Assembly: GCA_004000625.1 (NCBI GenBank)
Contig: SAUS01000060.1
Coordinates: 1 to 15,518, forward strand
Origin: Candidatus Cibiobacter qucibialis
GTDB taxonomy: Bacteria; Bacillota; Clostridia; Oscillospirales; Ruminococcaceae
Reading direction: 5' to 3'
DNA length: 15,518 nt
Shown: piece by piece, positions 12,921-15,518 of the stretch
How positions within the stretch are numbered: the stretch's first letter is position 1
Layout: each line of letters begins with the position of its first letter
Translations under genes and position numbers: made by a program
Notes under the pieces: generated by a model
Database searches by the model: none
What the model was told of the DNA's origin: nothing
What the model saw: only the letters and a program-made list of their open reading frames with translations

Positions 12921-14045
12921 ATGATAGAAAAAATGAGTGTTTACCTTATGCTTTGCCTGCTGCTTGCCTACCCGGCGCGCCTCTGCGTGTTGGCACGGCG
13001 GCAGGGCAGGAGCGCGCAGCGTGTAGCACTGTCCATGTCCTGTGTGGTGCTGTGGTTTTTTATGGCAATGCGGGCACAGACTGTTGGTGTGGATACCAAG
13101 TATTATGTCTGCATTTATCAACAATTCCCACAGATTTCGTGGAAAGAACTGTTTACCGCCCAGCTTTACCCAACGCCCCGCCGGACATGGGAATTGGACT
13201 TGGAACCTGGGTACCGCCTGCTGAATAAGCTCCTCAGCATTTATTTGCCTGCGCCACAGTGGATTACAGTGGCAAACAGTGCGCTGATTATAGCGCTGCT
13301 TTACCGCTGGCTGCGGCGGGAATCCCCCAATGCTATGCTGAGTATCTGGCTTTACCTTACGCTGGGTGTTTATCAGACAGAAATGAATGTTGCCCGCAAT
13401 GCGATTGCAATTTTACTGGGTTATACGGCATTCCACTGGATCAAGGAGCGAAAACTTGCGCCGTACTTTTTGCAAATTCTGATGGCAGTATCGTTCCACA
13501 AAAGTGCAGTGGTCTTTCTGCCGCTGTATTGGTTGGTGAACCGGCGGTGGAAATATCGCCATGTGTTGTACTGTACCATGGCAGCTTGCATCTTGGGCGC
13601 AGCATATCCGGTTGTGGCGGGGCGCGTGGCAAATTTGCTGCCCTATGCGCTGGCAAAATATTTTACGAAGAGCAACAGCAGAATGGAATCTATTGCGGTT
13701 GGTGCGTTTTATGCTCTGCTGGTTGCCTTTGTTCTTTACAAAATGACACCAGAGGAATGCAAAAAGCTGGAATCCAAGGAACCGCAGGGACTATTTCTCA
13801 CCATGGCGACACTTTCGCTGTACGGGTTGAACCTTGGGCTAGCCTCTGCGGCGCGGATGGCTGCGTTGTTTGGGCCGTACCTGATCGTATTGCTTCCACG
13901 CATGTTGGAGTATATAAACTGCCCGCGCAGACGGGCTGCGGCAATCCAATGGTTGGCAGTGGCGGCGGGCCTCCAATATGTTTTGCGGCTGCTGATAAAT
14001 AATATTGGAGGGACTATGCCGTATCAGTTTTTCTGGGCAGCATAG
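12921..14045 (+). CDS. EpsG/Wzy-like membrane protein
   Basis: This 374-residue protein has about ten hydrophobic segments and the motif order of the EpsG family, which is thought to act as a polysaccharide polymerase or related transferase at the membrane. Seen: RAQTVGVDTKYY (51-62), EPGYRLLNKLL (95-105), NVARNAIAI (156-164) and SFHKSAVVFLPLYWL (191-205), all characteristic. The ATG at 12921 has no clear ribosome site; 6-nt spacing from the previous stop suggests translational coupling. A second in-frame ATG at 12933 is an alternative. Its role next to a glycosyltransferase and a flippase fits Wzy-type polymerisation of repeat units, but the function is inferred from family and context. Confidence 0.88.
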   Translation: MIEKMSVYLMLCLLLAYPARLCVLARRQGRSAQRVALSMSCVVLWFFMAMRAQTVGVDTKYYVCIYQQFPQISWKELFTAQLYPTPRRTWELDLEPGYRLLNKLLSIYLPAPQWITVANSALIIALLYRWLRRESPNAMLSIWLYLTLGVYQTEMNVARNAIAILLGYTAFHWIKERKLAPYFLQILMAVSFHKSAVVFLPLYWLVNRRWKYRHVLYCTMAACILGAAYPVVAGRVANLLPYALAKYFTKSNSRMESIAVGAFYALLVAFVLYKMTPEECKKLESKEPQGLFLTMATLSLYGLNLGLASAARMAALFGPYLIVLLPRMLEYINCPRRRAAAIQWLAVAAGLQYVLRLLINNIGGTMPYQFFWAA

Positions 14046-14066
14046 TTCTGGTATGGAGAAAATATT

Positions 14067-15452
14067 TTGAGTATCGTTTTTCTACTTAGTGTAATATTAA
14101 AAGGGCTTGGTGCAGTGCTGGAAGTGCTGCTGCAGGTTATGATCACCCGGATGCTGGGCCTTGCGGGATACGGAACTTACTCTACCTGGGTCAGTGCGGC
14201 GGATCTTGTGTACTGGGTATTGTTTTCCGGTATTACGAAATGCAATACTTTTTACTTATCAAATAAGGGAACAGAGCTGCGCCGCTTCAAGACAAAATAT
14301 TACAGCTGTTATGTGCTGCCAGTCCTGACGACATTAGCGTTGGTACTGGCATTGGAAAAAGGACGGGGCGGTTACACGGTCATAGCACTAATTACCGGGA
14401 TGGAACTTCTGGTAATGGACCATAGCAGCACAATGATGGCGCAAGGCCAGCCGGGATGTGCCTTATTCGGAGAGTATGTGCTGGGAAGACTGTTCCTTGT
14501 ATTGGGAACACTGGTTTTATATAAAACGGAAAGACTCTCGCTTGGTACACTGCTGGCGCTGTATGTGATACAATACGCGGGAATCCTGGTGCTTTTCCTG
14601 ATAAAGCGGGACAGAGAACCCCGGAGGGATATCTCGAAGGAACTTTCTTTGCGCAAATGGGGGAGCTATCAACGGGCGGATCTGATACAGGCGTTGATTT
14701 CGCAAATGCCAATCCTTTTGCAGTACTTTTTCACAGGCGCGTTTGAAGCGGGAATTGTCAGTGTAGTGCTGATGGTAAAAAAGCTTGTCAACTTCATCTC
14801 TGGTCCAACAGCAAAAGTGTTTCTGCCAGAATTTTCGCGCATGTATCATGCAGGGGATAAAGCGGGAATCAAGCGGTGCTATGCGTCCATTATGCGGATT
14901 CAAATGTTATTTGCCGGCAGTATGGCAGTTGTGCTGGTGGGCTATCCGCAGGTGCTGCTGTCGATTCTGGCGGAAGAGCTGCTGCCTTACACCAAACAGT
15001 TTGTTGGGTGTGCGCTGGTGTTTATTTTGATTGCGACACTTGGACCCTGCAGCGGGGTGCTGCAAATGACGGGTAACGAAAAGAAAGATAACCTGTATCG
15101 CGAAGCTGCGCTGGGGGTTATGCTGGTGCTGCTGTTTGTTATGCGGAGCAGCCGGTTGGTGATGCTGTATGCACTTTGTGTGCAGGCGCTGCTGGAAGGG
15201 GTGGTGAAATACTGGTATGTCTGCCGCTGGATGCAGGGGAGTGCCGTTAAGCTGAAGACTTACTGTATATGGTGGAGCGTACCAGCTGCAGTAATTGCGG
15301 GCGGCTGCTTGCTGCATTTGCAGCATTCTGCACTGGCGATGCTATTGGCGGCAGGGGGGACATTTGCTTTTGGCTTGGTGTGCGAACTGCGGCCCGGCGG
15401 GTGCTTGCATGGATATTGGAAAGGACTAAAAAAGAAGTTTGAAAAAACTTGA
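14067..15452 (+). CDS. Wzx-like polysaccharide flippase
   Basis: This 461-residue protein of the MOP superfamily should flip lipid-linked oligosaccharides across the membrane. About a dozen hydrophobic segments are visible. The N-terminus has the family pattern, with VILKGLGAVLEVLLQVMITR followed by MLGLAGYGTYSTW, and the middle has the conserved region GPTAKVFLPEFSRMYHAGD before the second half begins at about residue 275. The C-terminus is basic (KGLKKKFEKT). The start codon is a TTG at 14067 with GGAG (14055-14058) 8 nt upstream; a nearby ATG at 14053 is out of frame and stops at once. It lies 21 nt after the previous stop and ends the operon. There is no strong terminator, only a short AAGTTT/AAACTT stem around 15436-15451 without a T run. 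Confidence 0.9.
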   Translation: MSIVFLLSVILKGLGAVLEVLLQVMITRMLGLAGYGTYSTWVSAADLVYWVLFSGITKCNTFYLSNKGTELRRFKTKYYSCYVLPVLTTLALVLALEKGRGGYTVIALITGMELLVMDHSSTMMAQGQPGCALFGEYVLGRLFLVLGTLVLYKTERLSLGTLLALYVIQYAGILVLFLIKRDREPRRDISKELSLRKWGSYQRADLIQALISQMPILLQYFFTGAFEAGIVSVVLMVKKLVNFISGPTAKVFLPEFSRMYHAGDKAGIKRCYASIMRIQMLFAGSMAVVLVGYPQVLLSILAEELLPYTKQFVGCALVFILIATLGPCSGVLQMTGNEKKDNLYREAALGVMLVLLFVMRSSRLVMLYALCVQALLEGVVKYWYVCRWMQGSAVKLKTYCIWWSVPAAVIAGGCLLHLQHSALAMLLAAGGTFAFGLVCELRPGGCLHGYWKGLKKKFEKT

Positions 15453-15472
15453 AAGAAATTTCGAAAAAGGTG

Positions 15473-15500
15473 TTGACAATGGTTGAAAGTGTGGTATTAT
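15473..15500 (+). promoter_or_regulatory. Strong promoter reading out of the window
   Basis: A perfect TTGACA (15473-15478), a 16-bp spacer and TATTAT (15495-15500) lie 20 nt after the flippase stop codon. Transcription would start around 15507, just inside the window edge. The strength of the boxes suggests a highly expressed unit, possibly a stable RNA operon, but nothing in the remaining bases identifies it. Confidence 0.8.
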
Positions 15501-15518
15501 AAATAAGCTGTCGCGCAA

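Noticed and set aside
1..15518. CRISPR arrays, tRNA or rRNA genes, prophage or toxin-antitoxin genes
   Set aside because: I saw no regularly spaced identical repeats with unique spacers, no cloverleaf or rRNA-like sequence, and no phage or toxin-antitoxin motifs.

Overview
The window looks like a chromosomal segment of a gut Firmicute of the Oscillospiraceae/Ruminococcaceae type (Faecalibacterium, Gemmiger or Subdoligranulum are my best guesses). The reasons are a valine T-box leader in front of valS, sigma-A-type promoters, purine-rich Shine-Dalgarno sites, a SpoIID-domain protein and a fairly GC-rich coding style. The genus is inferred from general style only.

Layout. 1-715: no convincing gene; part of one dispersed repeat (48-134, inverted), small perfect palindromes, and a complete 172-bp repeat copy (511-682) just upstream of ugd. 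716-1954: UDP-sugar 6-dehydrogenase, then a terminator. 2019-2413: a small Cys-rich protein gene that appears frameshifted. 2446-2617: a second, nearly identical repeat copy. 2650-3183: LOG/TIGR00730-family protein. 3218-6384: a complete transcription unit of promoter, T-box(Val) leader with intrinsic terminator, valS and terminator. 6387-6553: a palindrome and a heptamer-like repeat tract. 6549-7559 (minus): SpoIID/LytB-domain protein, divergent from a multi-spanning membrane protein (7717-8517, plus). 8468-9079 (minus): small protein with a possible degenerate histidine-kinase ATPase fold, overlapping its convergent neighbour. 9287-10629: gapA with promoter, structured leader, a 150-nt structured 3' region and a bidirectional terminator. 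10642-11574 (minus): AEC-family transporter with its own promoter. 11746-11844: an internally deleted repeat copy. 11976-15452: a three-gene surface-polysaccharide operon (GT2 glycosyltransferase, EpsG/Wzy-like protein, Wzx-like flippase). 15473-15500: a strong promoter for a transcript that begins beyond the window.

How the genes may work together. ugd would supply UDP-glucuronate-type precursors. The terminal operon contains a sugar transferase, a polymerase-like protein and a flippase, so the two ends could serve the same surface glycan, although about 10 kb of central-metabolism genes separate them. The most notable non-genic signal is the repeat family. Complete copies have ~18-bp terminal inverted repeats and 4-bp flanking duplications, so they look like non-autonomous miniature transposons (MITEs). 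Two direct copies bracket ugd and the frameshifted gene.
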